NCBI RefSeq assembly: GCF_000189635.1
Contig: NW_002476155.1
Location: 62,001-126,000 of the forward strand
Direction: 5' to 3'
DNA: 64,000 nt
DNA from: Tetrahymena thermophila SB210
Taxonomy: Eukaryota; Ciliophora; Oligohymenophorea; Hymenostomatida; Tetrahymenidae
Numbering within the stretch: position 1 is the stretch's first letter; each line of letters starts with the position of its first letter. The notes under the pieces are model-generated. The model was given only the letters and a program-made list of their open reading frames with translations. It did no database searches and was not told where the DNA came from. The translations under genes and the position numbers were made by a program. Below are positions 12,172 through 26,313 of this stretch, in pieces.

Positions 12172-14055
12172 TTTGCGAGAATTTTGACTTTAAAAGGTCT
12201 ATCTTAGATACGAAGACCCTGTTGATGGAGTTGCAGCTCTTTATTACCTACTCGTAATATTTGAAGCAAAATTTATCATGAATCAATAAAATTTTTTAGT
12301 TTTTGGAGCTGAAAAATCTTAAGAAAAGCTAATATAATTGAAATATTTTATGCTGGAGTCTAGTATTATATTTTATAAGATTATAGTAGTATTTTTGTTG
12401 GCAGACAATCTGAATAATATTTTTCTTTTTTAATTCTTTATTAAAACTATTGATTCATCAAATTAAAGAAATACAAACAAAATATAAATAAATCCAAGAA
12501 GTTATCAAATTTTTCTTTTTGCGCTAATTAGAAGTGTAATTAATTCATTTTTACATAGATAAGAAAAATAAATCAATCCAATAATAGATAAATATCAAAA
12601 AAATAGTATATAAAATTCAAGGAAGAATCAGCTTATTTTTTATTATAAGCATATATTTAGTAAGATCAGTATGCGAATAGTAAAACCAATATTTTGCAAA
12701 ATAAATATATCAAAGCAGTAAAAATATTGGTAAAAATTGAATAATATAAATAGTAATTATTTACAATTTAGGGCTAATAAAGAAAGATCTTTATTTTTTG
12801 TGATAAAAACCCAAAAATCAAAATTAAAACTTACTTTCATTAATATTTTTCTATTATTTCAAAATTTATAAGACCTGAAAACTAATACTCTTAAAATTTT
12901 GCCTCTATTAAATTGAATATTCATTCATTTTTTCATGTAACAACATAAAATAAACTTATTATACTACTATCTAATCCAAATAAAATTTATGTATATTTAA
13001 ATAAGTTGAAAGTAATGCATTCTACAGCTTCAAAAGTTTATCGACTAATTTTTGTAAAGTTAGATAAATGAGTTCTATCTTTAAGTATGAGATTACTAGA
13101 ACTGTTAAAAATTTCTTTTAGAAATGATATATTAAAGCTTACATTACAAAGAACAAATAAAAGTGGCAATTATTTTCAGTTAAAAAATATAAATTGATAA
13201 TTTTTTGATTTTAAAAAAATAAAAATATAAACAGAGCAAGACTGATTAAAAACAAACACTTCAAATAAATTAAACTTATTACAATAAAAACATAAAATAA
13301 ATTTTAATGAAATTTTAAATAAAATCTTCTTAAATACAAAATTTACTTTGATGAAAAGTAAAATTTATGTATTTAAACAATTCAAGGACTATAACAGAAA
13401 AATTATGAAGAAAAAAAGATAAATATAATTAATTTAAGTTTGATTTAAATTAAATTCAAGTAGAGATGGACTAATAAAATGAACTAAAATTATTTAAAAA
13501 AATATTTCATATTAGTGAAAAGATAAATTTAATTATTTAAATGACACGAATTGTAAAATATTTTAATATGAAATGAAAAAATCTTTGTTTATATATAAAC
13601 TTCTAACAATTAATTTTGTAATTTTAATTGGTATTTGAAATAATTAAGAATATTTTTTATTTTTTTTTACATGCAAATACAATAATTGATTAATTAATAA
13701 TTAGTTTTTTACATTCTGATTAAAAAAATAGAAATTTGCCAGCAATTAATTTAGCAGCCAAACGATTATCCTACATTATATATAATCAGTAAACTAAAAA
13801 AACAAACAAATAACTTCAAAATGAATGCAGATAAAATTAAAAAATGGCTCTTTTTATAAGATAATAATCCTAACACCTAAAAGTATTTAACAGAAATGCA
13901 TTTTTAAGTAACTTTTTAGCCAAGAATTTAAAAATTGCTACATAAATTATAGCTAATGTCATAAATCATTGGTTTATTGCTACTAAATTATAATACAATA
14001 TATAAAAACCTATATTAATATTTATTTATTATAATTGAAATAGAGACTGAAATGG
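12172..14055. other. Divergent intergenic region; may hold the first exon of the next gene
   Basis: AT-rich sequence between the start of the cyclophilin (minus) and the kinase-like gene (plus), so both promoters should lie here. From 13821 an open frame begins MNADKIKKWLFLQDNN and runs into the next gene region in another frame. Its composition is protein-like, so it may be the true first exon, but I could not find a phase-matching splice. Nothing else is recognisable from 12172 to 13820. Confidence 0.5.
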
Positions 14056-17000
14056 ATGAGGTACTGTTGTATTATTCTGATTATTTGCTTTGTTTTATTT
14101 TATATGGAGTATATCCTAGAAGAGAAGAAGTATATTTCTATTTATTTTATAGTCAGCATTACCTCTCTCTTTGGTCTTTTAGGAATACATTTTTTCACCA
14201 AACTAAAATAGCACTACTCTTACTTTCTATCTGCTTGCAGATTAACTATTTCTTTAACATTTTTGCTGGTTGGAAAGGAAGAAATTTAAGAAATATGCTC
14301 ATCTATCTAATACTTCAATATTTTAGTAAATACATTATAAAAAGTTTAGAAATTATTCTTTTGCTACTATTAAAATAAAGCTAAAGTTAAATTATTTCAA
14401 TAATAAGCAATTGCTCTTGATAAATCAACTACTTTAAGCTTAAATTCTAAATTTTGCTATCGAAAGAATAAAATTATTTATATCAAATTCTATTTGATCT
14501 TTGAATTACTAAATATTAAATTTTATAAAAATGCAAAATTTAAATTGATAAACATTGAAAAAAAAGCAATATTTTTTTATTTTATTAATTAGGTAAATAT
14601 TTATTTAGCCCTAGCTCTTTAAGCTCCTAACTTTATTATAGATTCTACTTCTATTTTAGTGCAAATAGGAGTACTGACCTTCTCGTTTGGTATTTCTTTT
14701 TTCAGTATATTGAGCCTAATTTTAAGTTACATATTGATATTTATATACAAATATAATTCTACCAAGTAGCTTGTTGAAAATTATGAAAAGTATTAAAATC
14801 AAAATTATTGGTCTGCTTTTGTTTTGAATAAATATCCAATATCTTTTTTTGTAACTAAATATTAAAATCAGTTACAATCTTTTGTCTTAAAAAGTAATTT
14901 ATTGTTGTTTACTTTACAAATATATTGAATATTTTTATTAAATAGACTATAATAAAGAAGCTTAAATAAAGTACAATTATCTTAGTAATGAATAAAATTT
15001 CTTAAAATTCCTCCAAAGCATCAAAGTTAACTTAACTATGTCCTAATTTTCTATTGCTGATGAATTTAAATTGTCAGGGAAAGATACTGACTTTTTAACA
15101 TTTTTGAAATAAAAACAGAAGTCTAATTCTCTGCTAAACCAATAAAAATAAAACTAAAAAGTATATTCTCAAGTTGCATCTGTTAACAAAGATGATTTAG
15201 ATAAGCATAAGCATCAAAAGTTAGCAGTTAAAAAGTTAATTTCAACTAACACCCTATCTTTTAACAAAAGCAATACATAAAGTTAATTAAAAAAAGCTTA
15301 TTTAGAAACCGCATCTAAAACTATAAACGAAAACACATTATCTGATATATTAATAGCCCAGAGATTATGGTAAAGCTTATAAATATTAATTTATATATAC
15401 AAATGAGCTAAATTAGTTACTTTTAAAAACAAACCTTCCAAATTTATAAAAAATTGATAGATAACTCACATTTCTTTCTTCTTTTGAAACATTTTATTTA
15501 GAAATCAAGGCAATATAATATTTAAAATATTTGATAGTGAGTTAAATTTTAATATAAAAAATTAGCTTTTTGATTTATGAATTAATAAATTGATAATTAT
15601 TATTAAAAAATATTTCATTTTGAAAATTTTAATTTGACTCATTATATAATTTAATTTTTAAAAAGTTGATTTAAATTTTTTTAAAATTATTGAAAAAGGC
15701 AAGATATAGAAGCTGAACATGTAATAATTAGGGTATTTGAAGGAGAAAATATGGATGAATTTATGTTTTCAATTGAAGAATATCCTGTATAAAATTAGTC
15801 TTATCAAGGCGTTAAAAAACTTAACAAAAAGCTTACTAAAGTTGCTATTTCAGGGCTAAATTCTTTTAATCAAAAGTTTAATATTTTTTAAAATTCATTA
15901 AAATACCTTAAAGAATTGGCAAAAGAAATTGATTAAAGTATTTAAGGCAGAATTAGAAATACTCATATTGTTGATACATTGAAGTTTTAGATAAATGGTA
16001 TGCTTTAAGAAGCTGTAATATTAAAAAATAGGATATTTTGTATTGAAAATTACATGAATATTTTTGTTAAAAAGAATCAAGTTAAGCTTAAAAGCGATTA
16101 AATAAACTTAGATCAAATGCTTTCACTGCTCAATAATTTCTTCCCTTAGGTTGATATCAAAAGAAATTATTTGGATAAGATTATCCAAAATGATTAAGAA
16201 AAAATTATGTATATTTTGATTTCTTACATTTCGAATGCAGCTACATGTGCTAAGGTTATGCCAATAAAAATGGAAGTTAGCAGTGTAAGCAACGATCCTA
16301 ACATAAATTTAGTTAAAATGCCAATTGAGAGAATAACGAATGAAAATATATAAGATAACAACTCTTCTAATTAATATAATAGTGGGATAGCAGGAGGTGG
16401 TGTTATTATAACTCTGAATAATAATCAACATCATGCAACTGAAGACGATAAACCTTCTCCTCAATAATTAGATAATCTATCACATATATAAAAAGCTAAT
16501 AATAATAATAACAATAATTTGTAAATAAATTAAAATAAAACATTTCTTTCAACTGCAAACCCTTAATCATAATTAAATCAAAATCTGCCTGCTGCTTCTC
16601 CTACTTAAATTTAGTCACAATACCCAAGCACAAACTTTTTATTAACAGGAAACAACAATCTTAATCTTCATTATAATACTGGATCACAAGCAGCGAATAA
16701 TTCTAGAGAAGGAATCAATTTATATAATAACTAATATAACTAACAATAGCAGAATCCTTCTAATTAATTCATTTAAGTTAGATAAAATTCGTTTGCTAAT
16801 GATAGCAATTCTTACTTGGATGGAATCATTTTTAAGATAAGTTTTTACCACGAAAAAGGCGAAGGTTTGATGGACCATTTCAACTGCTCGGAAGACAAAG
16901 ACTCTTCCAAAGTTGAACAAAAAATTTTACAGAAATTTGTTAAAGCTGTTGGTCCTTAGCAAAATATTATTTGCAAGTCTCAAATGTAGATAAAGAGTAG

Positions 17001-17958
17001 CGAAGAAGAAGATGCAGATGATGTAGATGATGCTTTAAATATTCATGATTTTGAATAATTTGCTTTTTATTAAAATCATTTCAAATAGTTTTATCAGAGT
17101 AAATAGAATCAGTTTAAAAAAATATCCTCAAAAACAAGCTTTTCAAACAACAGACCGTATTAAAAGTCAAATTATTTCAATCATCAAAATGAAGAAGACG
17201 AAGAAAATAACATTAGTAATAACTAGACCCAAGATTAGTACACTCTATCAACTTTTGAATTGATAGTTTTTAGGAATAGTGAGATTTCTAACAACACATT
17301 TTTTAAAACTAGAAATTCAATCGCAAGTGTTAAGACTCACTTCTAATTAAATAGGATTAATACAGATGACATGATAACAAGGATAAAGGCATCATCTTCT
17401 AACTTTTAAATAGCTAATTTAAATAATCCCAAAATGAATATAAACAATATTTCTAATACTTATCACTATTAAGCTGATGGAAACTAAAATTTAAAAAACA
17501 CATCAAACTAATTACCTACCTTCAACTTTTAAAAAAATCTAATAATTGGAAACACAGAGGCCATTTAAAACATAATAAGGTAAATACCAGATTAAGAGGA
17601 AATGAGTGAAGGAATACAAGATATTTCTGATGAATTGAAACATGGCGAACAGCATTCAGTACCACCTTCTATCTTTTAGAGAACTCTTCAATTCCAAACA
17701 GACCACATACACGATAATTAATCTCATATTTAATCATTCGAGGCAATACCTACTCAAATAAATAAAGAAAATAAGCATGAACAGCTAAAATAAGACTCTT
17801 AACAAAATATTTTAAATTGCGATATGATCGAACTGATGATTAAGAATAAAGAAAATAACGAGATAATAAATAGTAATTAAATTTCAAGCTTTAGTAGCCC
17901 ACTTAAGACTAAATCTTTTTAAAATATTATAACCATATCTTAGAGTGTTAAAAATTGA
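14056..17958 (+). CDS. Membrane protein with histidine-kinase-like ATPase remnant
   Basis: Three exons with matching phases: 14056-14893, 14946-15369 and 15699-17958, stop TGA. The first exon encodes several hydrophobic segments (for example CCIILIICFVLF, FIVSITSLFGLLGIHFF, and a long one near 14690-14750), so a multi-pass membrane domain. A cytosolic region follows, then NDQEKIMYILISYISNA (about 16190-16240), which resembles the N-box of histidine-kinase ATPase domains (D..R..QVL.NL.SNA). I see no intact H-box and no clean G-box, so it may not phosphorylate. The long C-terminal half is Asn/Gln/Ser-rich, with an acidic stretch near 17000-17040. Ciliates have many large hybrid kinases with a similar membrane-then-ATPase layout; this looks like a degenerate member. 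Start choice is uncertain: the ORF is open upstream, and an exon at 13821 may precede it. The kinase assignment rests on one motif. Confidence 0.6.
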
Positions 17959-19705
17959 GTGGCAATTTAATAAAGAAATATAGTGTCAAAAAAATACGCA
18001 ATATTTGCCTATTATCTATTGCAGATTGAATATATACTATAATCTATAAATTAATTAGGTCATCAATAATTACAACTAAAATTCAATAAATATAAAATTT
18101 ATGATTCAATTAGAGGTTTCCAAAAGGAATATCTTAATTATTGAGAGATTAGAGAGATGTCAATGAATTAATTTTAAAAAATGCAATATATTTCATCATA
18201 AACCATAAATAAATAATTCAATTAAATATCTTATAATCCAAACAAACAAGTAATTCTTGATTAAGTGTATGGATAGATAGTTAGAACTATTCTTAGATGT
18301 TTTTTAACTTAAAAAATATTACAACTTTCTAAAAAGATCTTTAAAAATAATTTTCTAATTGTATATTAATTGGGTTTGTTAGCTTGTAAATATATTTATT
18401 TCAATTATTTTTATCTTACCTGTAATTACTTTTGTTTCTTCTTATTATTTTAGAAGCCGTAAGTTGTTTTGGAAGTAAAAAGTATTCGATTATTTATCTA
18501 TCCTATTTATTTTTATAGAAATATATTTTTATTTTTTGTGTTTGTAAATTTCATTTTATTTTTTATTTATCTTATTTAACTGCTAAGTAAAGCAATAGGT
18601 AAACAAAAATATTCTTAGCACAGGAATCGAACTTGAAAGGTTTTATAAAATACATATTTTTGGTGAGCACATTATAATTAAATGAAGAAATATATTTTTC
18701 TTATTTCAAATTAGTGAATGAGAGGGAAAAGGGGTTGAAATTTAAATAAATAATTTTTGATTAAAAATGGATACATTGAACAAAATAAGATACTTTAATG
18801 CTTCTAAATTGAAAATAAAATCAGTCAAAAATGAAAATACATTTGAAATAATGATTTTCAGATTAATTTGTATAAATGCAGATTATTTACAAAACTCAAA
18901 AGATCAAACTAATAAATAAGAAGAAAACCAATAAAAATGAGCAAAATTAATTTTTTCAAATGAAAAAATTTAATTAATAAAAATGAGCAAAATCATTAAA
19001 TAAAAACGAAGAAAATCATCTAATAAAAATGAAGAAAATCAATAAATAAATTGTTTAGAATGAAGATCGTCAATTAATAAAAATGAAGATATTAATGAAA
19101 GAAAGAATAGCAACAATAGTGTATCATATAAAGAAATATAAATATAGATTGGGGTGTATTTGAAGATAATAATGTAATTAAATAAGGCGGGAAAAAAAAA
19201 AAAAGGGCGTCGGAGGGAATTGTTAATTAATTATATGTAAAAAAGAAGAGGAAAGCAAAAATGATAGAGATAGCGAAATTTTAATTGAAAATGAGCTACG
19301 ATTTTACATGTAATCCTTAAGAAGGAATAAAAGTACAATTTTGAAGAAAAAATGAGAGTTAGTCAATTATGAATAATGAATATACGAGTCTATGAATATA
19401 TACATAATGGATGCGTATATTTGGAAAGAAATACATAAATGGAGCAAAGGCGACAGCAAATGAAGTAGGAATGAAAATAAATGAAAGAGGAGAGTGAGCA
19501 ATAATAAAAAGAAAAAAATATTAATAGGAAGGACTTAAAAAGGAACAAGAAAAATTTAAATATTGACAATCTTAATATTTTTCTGAGCTCCGCAATTTTC
19601 TTAATAAATTTGTGAATGAAAAAAAAATAAATAAAAAAAATATATAACTAAGTAAAAAGAAAAAGAAATTTGAAGGCTACTAGTCGTTAAGATATTAAGT
19701 AAAGG
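17959..19705. other. Intergenic region upstream of the CXC gene
   Basis: No gene found. It contains a degenerate A-rich minisatellite (18930-19092, listed separately) and, near 19185-19215, a run of A flanked by unusually G-rich sequence (GGCGGG ... GGGCGTCGGAGGG). The latter stands out from the background and lies about 500 bp upstream of the first CXC-gene exon, so it may be part of its promoter or 5' untranslated region. Confidence 0.45.
18930..19092. repeat. Degenerate A-rich tandem repeat, unit about 23-27 bp
   Basis: About five imperfect copies of ATAAAAATGARSAAAATCAT, beginning near 18930, 18974, 18998, 19022 and 19076, with spacer length varying. The copies differ by point changes, so it is an old or loosely maintained minisatellite. 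One could read it as coding (Lys/Asn/Glu-rich), but stops appear in each frame across the block. Confidence 0.5.
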
Positions 19706-22700
19706 ATGGGGCCTGATAACAAAAAGAGAGTTCACGGTACTCGCGGAGCTACTAAAGCAGGCAGCGCAAACAAGAATGGTGCTGATGAACAACAAGAATG
19801 TACATAAGTCTAAATTTTTTTGAAAAAATCAGACAAAAATTTTTAAATATTTTTCAAAAAAGGGATAAATAGTCTCTTGCTTAATCAAAATAAAATGCAT
19901 TAAGTTTTTTGTTATGTTTTTTTTTTCTTCTTCTTTGCAATTCTTCTGATAATCATTTTCTTTATTGATTTTTCACAAGATTTGTTAATAGAAATTTTTA
20001 TCGGGCTTTAATTTTTTATAAGTTAATATAAAGCCCCGCCTTTGGTTTTAAAACAATCCCTTTGAAATCAAAAATTTTCAAAAAGAAAGCATCGTCTTTA
20101 AAAACAAAGAATGAATGAAAACAAAGTATCTTTGATGTGAATTGATTGTATCTTAGTTCTTAATTAAAAATTGTTTGTTTATTTTTTTGAGCAGTCAAAC
20201 AAATTAAAACAAAAGGAAACAAAAAAAAGCGCAATAATTTATTAATTAATTAATTTATCAATCAAGCAAGCAAACATTTAATATCTTTCCTTGCTAACAA
20301 TTAAATGATCACTATAGTGGTAAATAATTGCTTAATTGATAAAAAAAAATATTGGATTGTACACAATATAATAAAATCAAAACAAAAAAAAACACATTGT
20401 TTTTTGAAATAAAAAAAAGAAGATAGATTAAACTACTAAGCAACAAGTTAATTAATCAATCAATCAATCAATAATATATTAAAGACTAAACAAAAATTCA
20501 AGAAGAAGAGAAGAAGAACTTAGCGATTAACCCTACTTATTATTTTGCATACACTTTATTATAATATCTTAATATATAAAACGATAAAACAGCCGATCTA
20601 GCTAACTAAAGTAGAAACATGAAAATAAAAGCTTCGGGCGAAACAGGCATCAACAAAGATGGCAAGAAAACAACTTAGATGAAAAATAAGGGCAATCTTA
20701 GGTCCTAATAAGGAACTGGATCATCTAGCTTGTAACAGTAATAATAATCGGGGTAGAAGAGGAAGCAAGGATTGGGAGGAAGTAATATTAAGTAGAGCTA
20801 CACTTCTACTATTAACGATGATGAGTAAATCGATGAGGTAGAAGATGATATAGAGAACATAGATCATTAATATGATGTTATTCATAGTAATTACATCAAC
20901 CATAATAATAACAACATGAATTCAGTGCAGTCATAATAATCAAAAACAAATCATCTGAATTCATAGTAAGCAAAGGATCTCAATCATAATACTTTCTAAT
21001 CACCCTAGAGTCTTTTGGAAGAGAGCAAGGAGAACACTTCTGAGTGCAATTCAGCTCAGACAAAACTCCGTAGAAGCGCCAGGAATACCACAGAATCAAA
21101 ATGTCTTTCATCCAATAAGACAACTCCTATACTTATTTCTCCTACTAAAAATGCAAGGACCAAGTAATTTTATTAACAATTAGTATTCTCATTCAAATCG
21201 CTTACTATATTTTTATAGAAAATTATTATTTTCTTAACTCAGTAATACAATAAACACGCTCATTCTAATTGTCAAATTCCTCTTTTTATCTTTAATCCAT
21301 TTATAACATGCTTCCTTAATTAGCAAACAAATTTTATATAGATAAGCAGAGATTAAAATCACCTTTAAACCGCGAAAAAACTATAATTCCTATTGAAAAT
21401 TTTTTTTCAAAATCTCAAACTAAAAAAATATAATCTTCTTTTATCAAATGTATCTTAAAGGATCACTTCATTTTTAAAACTATAATTTCATTCCAAATTT
21501 AAATTTTTTACAAAGATTTTGTGAATCATTAATGTTTAATACCTACCTACCTGACTGACTGAACATTTCTTGTTTCAGATAAAGATATTATAAAATAAAG
21601 AAAATAAAAATATTCCTTTCGGAGGATTGGATCTCCCCACCAAGGATTTTACCAAAATATGTAAAATAAAATGGGTAGGACCCCTTTAAAATTTATTTGC
21701 TTAAGCTAGAAAAAACATTATTATAATATTTTCTACGCAATGGTCAAAATCAAAGCTAAAAAATAAATTTTTGTTGTTAATCCAAATTTTAAACTAAATT
21801 TTCTAATAAATAAATTTTATATGCAATTCAGCGATTTTATCGTGATTCTTAAATAATTTTAGCATCCTTACAAAAATAATTTATTCCTTTCTTGGTATTA
21901 TATGAATTCTTAATTAATTCAATTTTTTATGCTTTGACATTAAATGTCCTCAAACAATGAGAAATTCAGAACTAATCTAATCTAATTCTCGTTATATTTT
22001 AATACGATTTTGGATGGCAAAACTCAAAGTCTTTATTATATTTAATATGATTTCCCTCCTTTGCTCATTCAATCAAATTTTAAAAAAACTTTTTCGCAAA
22101 GGAAAATTCATTATAATTAATTAATTTAATAAAGAAATTTAAAAGCAATTAAATTTTAATAAATAGTTGATAAAATTTAAAATATTTTGATTTAGAGGGT
22201 AAGAAATTTTATATTTCGAATTTGAAATCTTCAAAATGTCTCTACTTTTTTACTGTTTTATTTATTTAAGCTTCTTTTTTCAAAAATATTTGCTTTTATT
22301 CGCTATGAATATTTAATTCAACTATTAAAAGCAGGCCCTCTATAATTGTTATTCCCTTACTTTATTTAATCTCGATTTGGGCGCTTTTTTTTTACAATTC
22401 ATATGAAATCTTTCTTTTTTATGTTCTATCAGAAATTTAAAAAACAATTAGAAGAAACATAGCGATTTAAAATACTGAGAGAAATAACAAATAAGCAAAG
22501 AGAGAGAGTAAAGCAAAAAAAAATTTTAATAATTTAAACAACTCAGCATCTCTCCTCTTCCAATTTTTCTAATAAACAAGCAACATGAGTGTAGTATTGT
22601 AAACAAATTTTTATAAATTCAACAGCAAAAGAACCCACGCAGATGACTAAAGTCAAGATGAGCTTGAACCAGCTCTGCGTAAATAAATTCAAAAAAGTTT

Positions 22701-25255
22701 CATGGAGAATAGCCAAAAAATTGAAGAACCAGAAAGCGATAACGAACAACAATAAATCTAAACAAATTAATACCATAATAGAAATACTTTAGATAGTCTT
22801 TGCAATAGTTAAATTGAGGTAGAAGATGAAAATTAACTTTTTTCTAAGAAAGAAAACAAAGGTAGAAACTCTCGCTAAAATTACAGATAGCCTATAAGTA
22901 AAAAAGCTGATCTTAAAGTTGAAGCTAACCTAGACAACAATAATAACCAAGATGAGACAAAGGAGAATCATTTAATCACCTTTTCTTAAGAGAGAGACTC
23001 AACATATCAAAATAACATGGATCCTTCTCACAATAATGAAAGAAACTATAAAAATTAAGTTGATTTTGCTTAGGATGGAGATTCTGATTATAATCTAAAA
23101 AATATACGCTTACAAAGAATTAATTTTGAGTATTCAGAATCTGAAGATACAGGTGACTCTAATAGTTAAAACATCAAAAAAGCCAATAAATCAAGAACTT
23201 TAACATTTTAGCGTATCAGTAAAAAAAATTAAATAGGCAGCATAAAAGATGAACTCGATGGATAATCTCAGAGTTTCTAAAGCGGCAGTCTCTTGATCCA
23301 GGTTTGTCAAACTGATGAGCACTATCCTCCCTTATTCAACCAATAATATCTAGATGATAACTTTAACTTAATTTAAAAGAAGCAATGCCACATTCGCTAA
23401 AAGAGAAGATTCCTCTAACTTAACTCAATAAACAGCATCTCAGTTGATAAAAATAACTTGATCTATAATCTACTCGACATGAAGGTCATAAGAGAAAGAG
23501 AAGAAGGTAATTTGAAGGACTTGGATGGCATCGTTGAGTACGAACAAACTCTTAGACCTCAGACTACTTCTAAATAAAAAGTCAAATGCAACTGCAAGAA
23601 GAGCAAGTGCTTGAAGTTATACTGCGACTGTTTCAACTAGGGTCAATTTTGCAATTCTGAGTGCAATTGCACCGAGTGCTCAAATACAGAAAACAACAAA
23701 GCAGAAAGAGAAAGTGCAATTAAGCAACTATAAGAACGTAATCCTGACGCGTTCAAGCCTAAAATTCAAACAAAGGAGGTAATTAAATGCTTATTTTTTC
23801 TTTATATCTAAAGTACTAACTCAAGCCAAAAGCTTGATAGATAGATTTTTCATTCAATTTTCTCTTTTTTATAAGTTTTAAATCTATTTTTATTACGATT
23901 TTAATTTTCTTGTGGTTGAGTGTTTCTCATCAGCGCAAGCAAACAAATAAGCAAAGAGGAAGAAAGAAAGTTTAATTTGAATTGCATTTTTTAAAGTAAT
24001 CCTTAATGCAAATTTTCTTAATAGTAAATAATTTAATAATATCTTTCTAAATTGTAAATTTTTATGCTAATAATTTCTTCCCTCCTTTCTAAAAATCAAA
24101 TCCAATATCTAATACCTAAAATAGTAATCATACAATAAATAAATTAATCAACCTTCTTTTTTCAACTCAATAAATAAATAAATAAATAAATAGACTTGGC
24201 TTTCTCTAATTTTTTTGTATAAATAGCAATTCAAATTATGAGGATTTTACCCATACCATAATCACCCATATAATTTATCATAAATAAAGAGTCATAGATG
24301 CAGCTAAGCATTAACTATTTCGCTCTCTTTATTTTTAACATAAATTTTTTTTATTTAATTTCCCAGTTTAATCCCAAATTAACATTTGTTAAAAATTAAT
24401 TTTACATTTAGTTCTATATTTTATTATTTACTTTTATCACTTAAGAGATAATTTAAAATTTTATTTTAGAACTAATTCATTTATTTTATTACATTTTAAG
24501 AATCTCTAGAAAAATTACCATGCAAAAAAATACAATAACAAATATAAATATATTTAAAATAGATAAAAGACGATGAAGAAATACTGATTCACAACAAAGG
24601 ATGCAATTGTAAAAAATCTGGATGTGAAAAGAAATACTGTGAGTGCTATAATACAGGGGTAAAATGCAGTGACTAGTGTAAATGCGAAGGATGTAGAAAC
24701 AGAGATCCTTCTGAGATAGTCAAAATAAATAATGCACAAAATAATCCGAGTAATGGAAATTCGTCATTCAGTAACTAATACAGTGGAAACAATAAATAAG
24801 TGGATCAATATCTAAACAACGAAGAGCTATACTAGCACAATAGTTAGAGTATGTTACACCATAACAGTAATTTAATAGGAAACTCCTTACTTAGATAGTC
24901 ATAAGAGGATTCCATACCTAACTATTCGTAAAGCATGAAGAGGTTTAACATGGGAGAGTACAATCCGAATATACCAGCGAGACTTGGATCAATTGGAATC
25001 GATTCATAAAATATGTTCAATTCATAAAATAAATTTTATTTCTCTTAAGATGATAATCTTCCAATAAGATTCTCTCAGAACTCATAAAACAACATAAATC
25101 CCTTGAAACACTTCCAAAGCAGCATAGCAGGCTTCTCATCTTCATAATACAGAGGAGGAATGTTTGATGACAATAGCTAAAAATCAGAGAACCAAGTATT
25201 TGAGCTACAACTTACTGATGGATAGGTTAAAAATATAATAACGAAAAAGGAATGA
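19706..25255 (+). CDS. Two-CXC-domain (tesmin/TSO1/LIN54-like) DNA-binding protein
   Basis: Likely transcription regulator of the CRC family. The last exons hold the two cysteine-rich motifs: [17 protein letters not shown]...CNSECNC..C (23589-23685) and [17 protein letters not shown]...CSDQCKCEGC (24599-24692), joined by the usual [10 protein letters not shown] linker. Proposed exons with consistent phases: 19706-19799, 20602-21163, 22452-23778 and 24563-25255 (TGA). The N-terminal 600 residues are low-complexity, rich in Asn, Gln, Ser, Asp and Lys, as common in ciliate nuclear proteins. LIN54 relatives bind cell-cycle (CHR) promoter elements within DREAM/MuvB complexes; that role here is inference. 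Introns of about 800, 1290 and 780 nt are much longer than others in the window. The boundaries of exon 1 and exon 3 are the least certain; an internal ATG at 20619 is an alternative start. Confidence 0.85.
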
Positions 25256-26313
25256 AAACGATGAAAGAATTTATATAACCGACATTACCACCAACCAAAC
25301 CATTTCAATAAATAAAAAACTATAATAACTATATTACATCTATAATAACTAATTGATTACAAACTTTTATAAAAGTAATTAACCATAAAACAAACAAAAA
25401 AATATAATAAAACTAATCCACCATAAATACTCTTTTAATTACCTATTTCAATCTTCTTAACTACTCCTTCATCCTCCCTTACTTCTTCCTATCGTATTTA
25501 TTTAGAAATAAACACCTTTATACTATCCTAGCATAAAAATAGATGTCTCATATCTAAAAATGAAAAATAGATAATCTAATTATCTATCTATGTACCTATC
25601 CTATCCATCAACTTCTGTATCTAAGCATTCCATAAATAAATGCACTATCCTTCCTTCCAAATATTCCACTTAATCAATAAATATAATTGATAAATCCTAA
25701 CAATTAAGCAATTTATTATAATAAAAATAATCCTTATTTTAAAATGATAATTACTATTCTATATAATTATAATAATGTTAGCTATTCATAATAGATATAA
25801 ATAAATATAAATATTAATATAAATATATTATTTTCTATGCATTCTACATGTTTTAATTATGATTATTCCCTTTATCGGTTTACTTTTCAGTCACTAAAAA
25901 AATACACACCTATTAAAAAATTTATTGCTTATTATAATAACATTTTATTTTAGTGTTTTTAAGAGTTAATTATTATCAATAATCTAACTTTAAAGTTAAA
26001 GCTTAAAATCATAATGTTTTATTAAGTATTTAAAAATTAATTTCAATATTAAGAAATTATTAATTATAAAAAACAATAATTTTATTAGATTTAATAACTT
26101 AGCATTTATATGAATAATATGGACTAAATTACTATTAATTATATATAATTTATTCGAGTTAAAATCTAATTTTATATTTAATTATAAATATCTGGTTACA
26201 GTTTTTGAGATAATTAAGAAATAAATTATCATAATAAAAACATTTTTACTTTAGTTTTAAAAAAAACTTTTTTAAATTATAAATTTTGCTAAAATGTTAA
26301 CTAAAATTTGATT
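25256..26313. other. Intergenic between convergent genes
   Basis: About 1.06 kb between the 3' ends of the CXC gene (plus) and the Sfi1-like gene (minus). It is AT-rich with short C/T-rich patches (for example near 25440-25500). No gene, RNA or clear repeat seen. Both 3' untranslated regions and termination signals must lie here. Confidence 0.5.

Noticed and set aside
18615-18645. TTCGATTCC-like T-loop on the minus strand, suggesting a tRNA
   Set aside because: The flanking bases do not form a 5-bp T stem, and no anticodon or acceptor arm is present.
19601-19795. 64-codon minus-strand ORF with signal-peptide-like start
   Set aside because: Antisense of the first exon of the CXC gene; the plus-strand frame splices in phase to the next exon.
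22543-22776. 77-codon hydrophobic minus-strand ORF
   Set aside because: Antisense of exon 3 of the CXC gene, which runs to the first CXC motif.
24170-24192. AATA microsatellite
   Set aside because: Short and typical of AT-rich introns; no sign of function.
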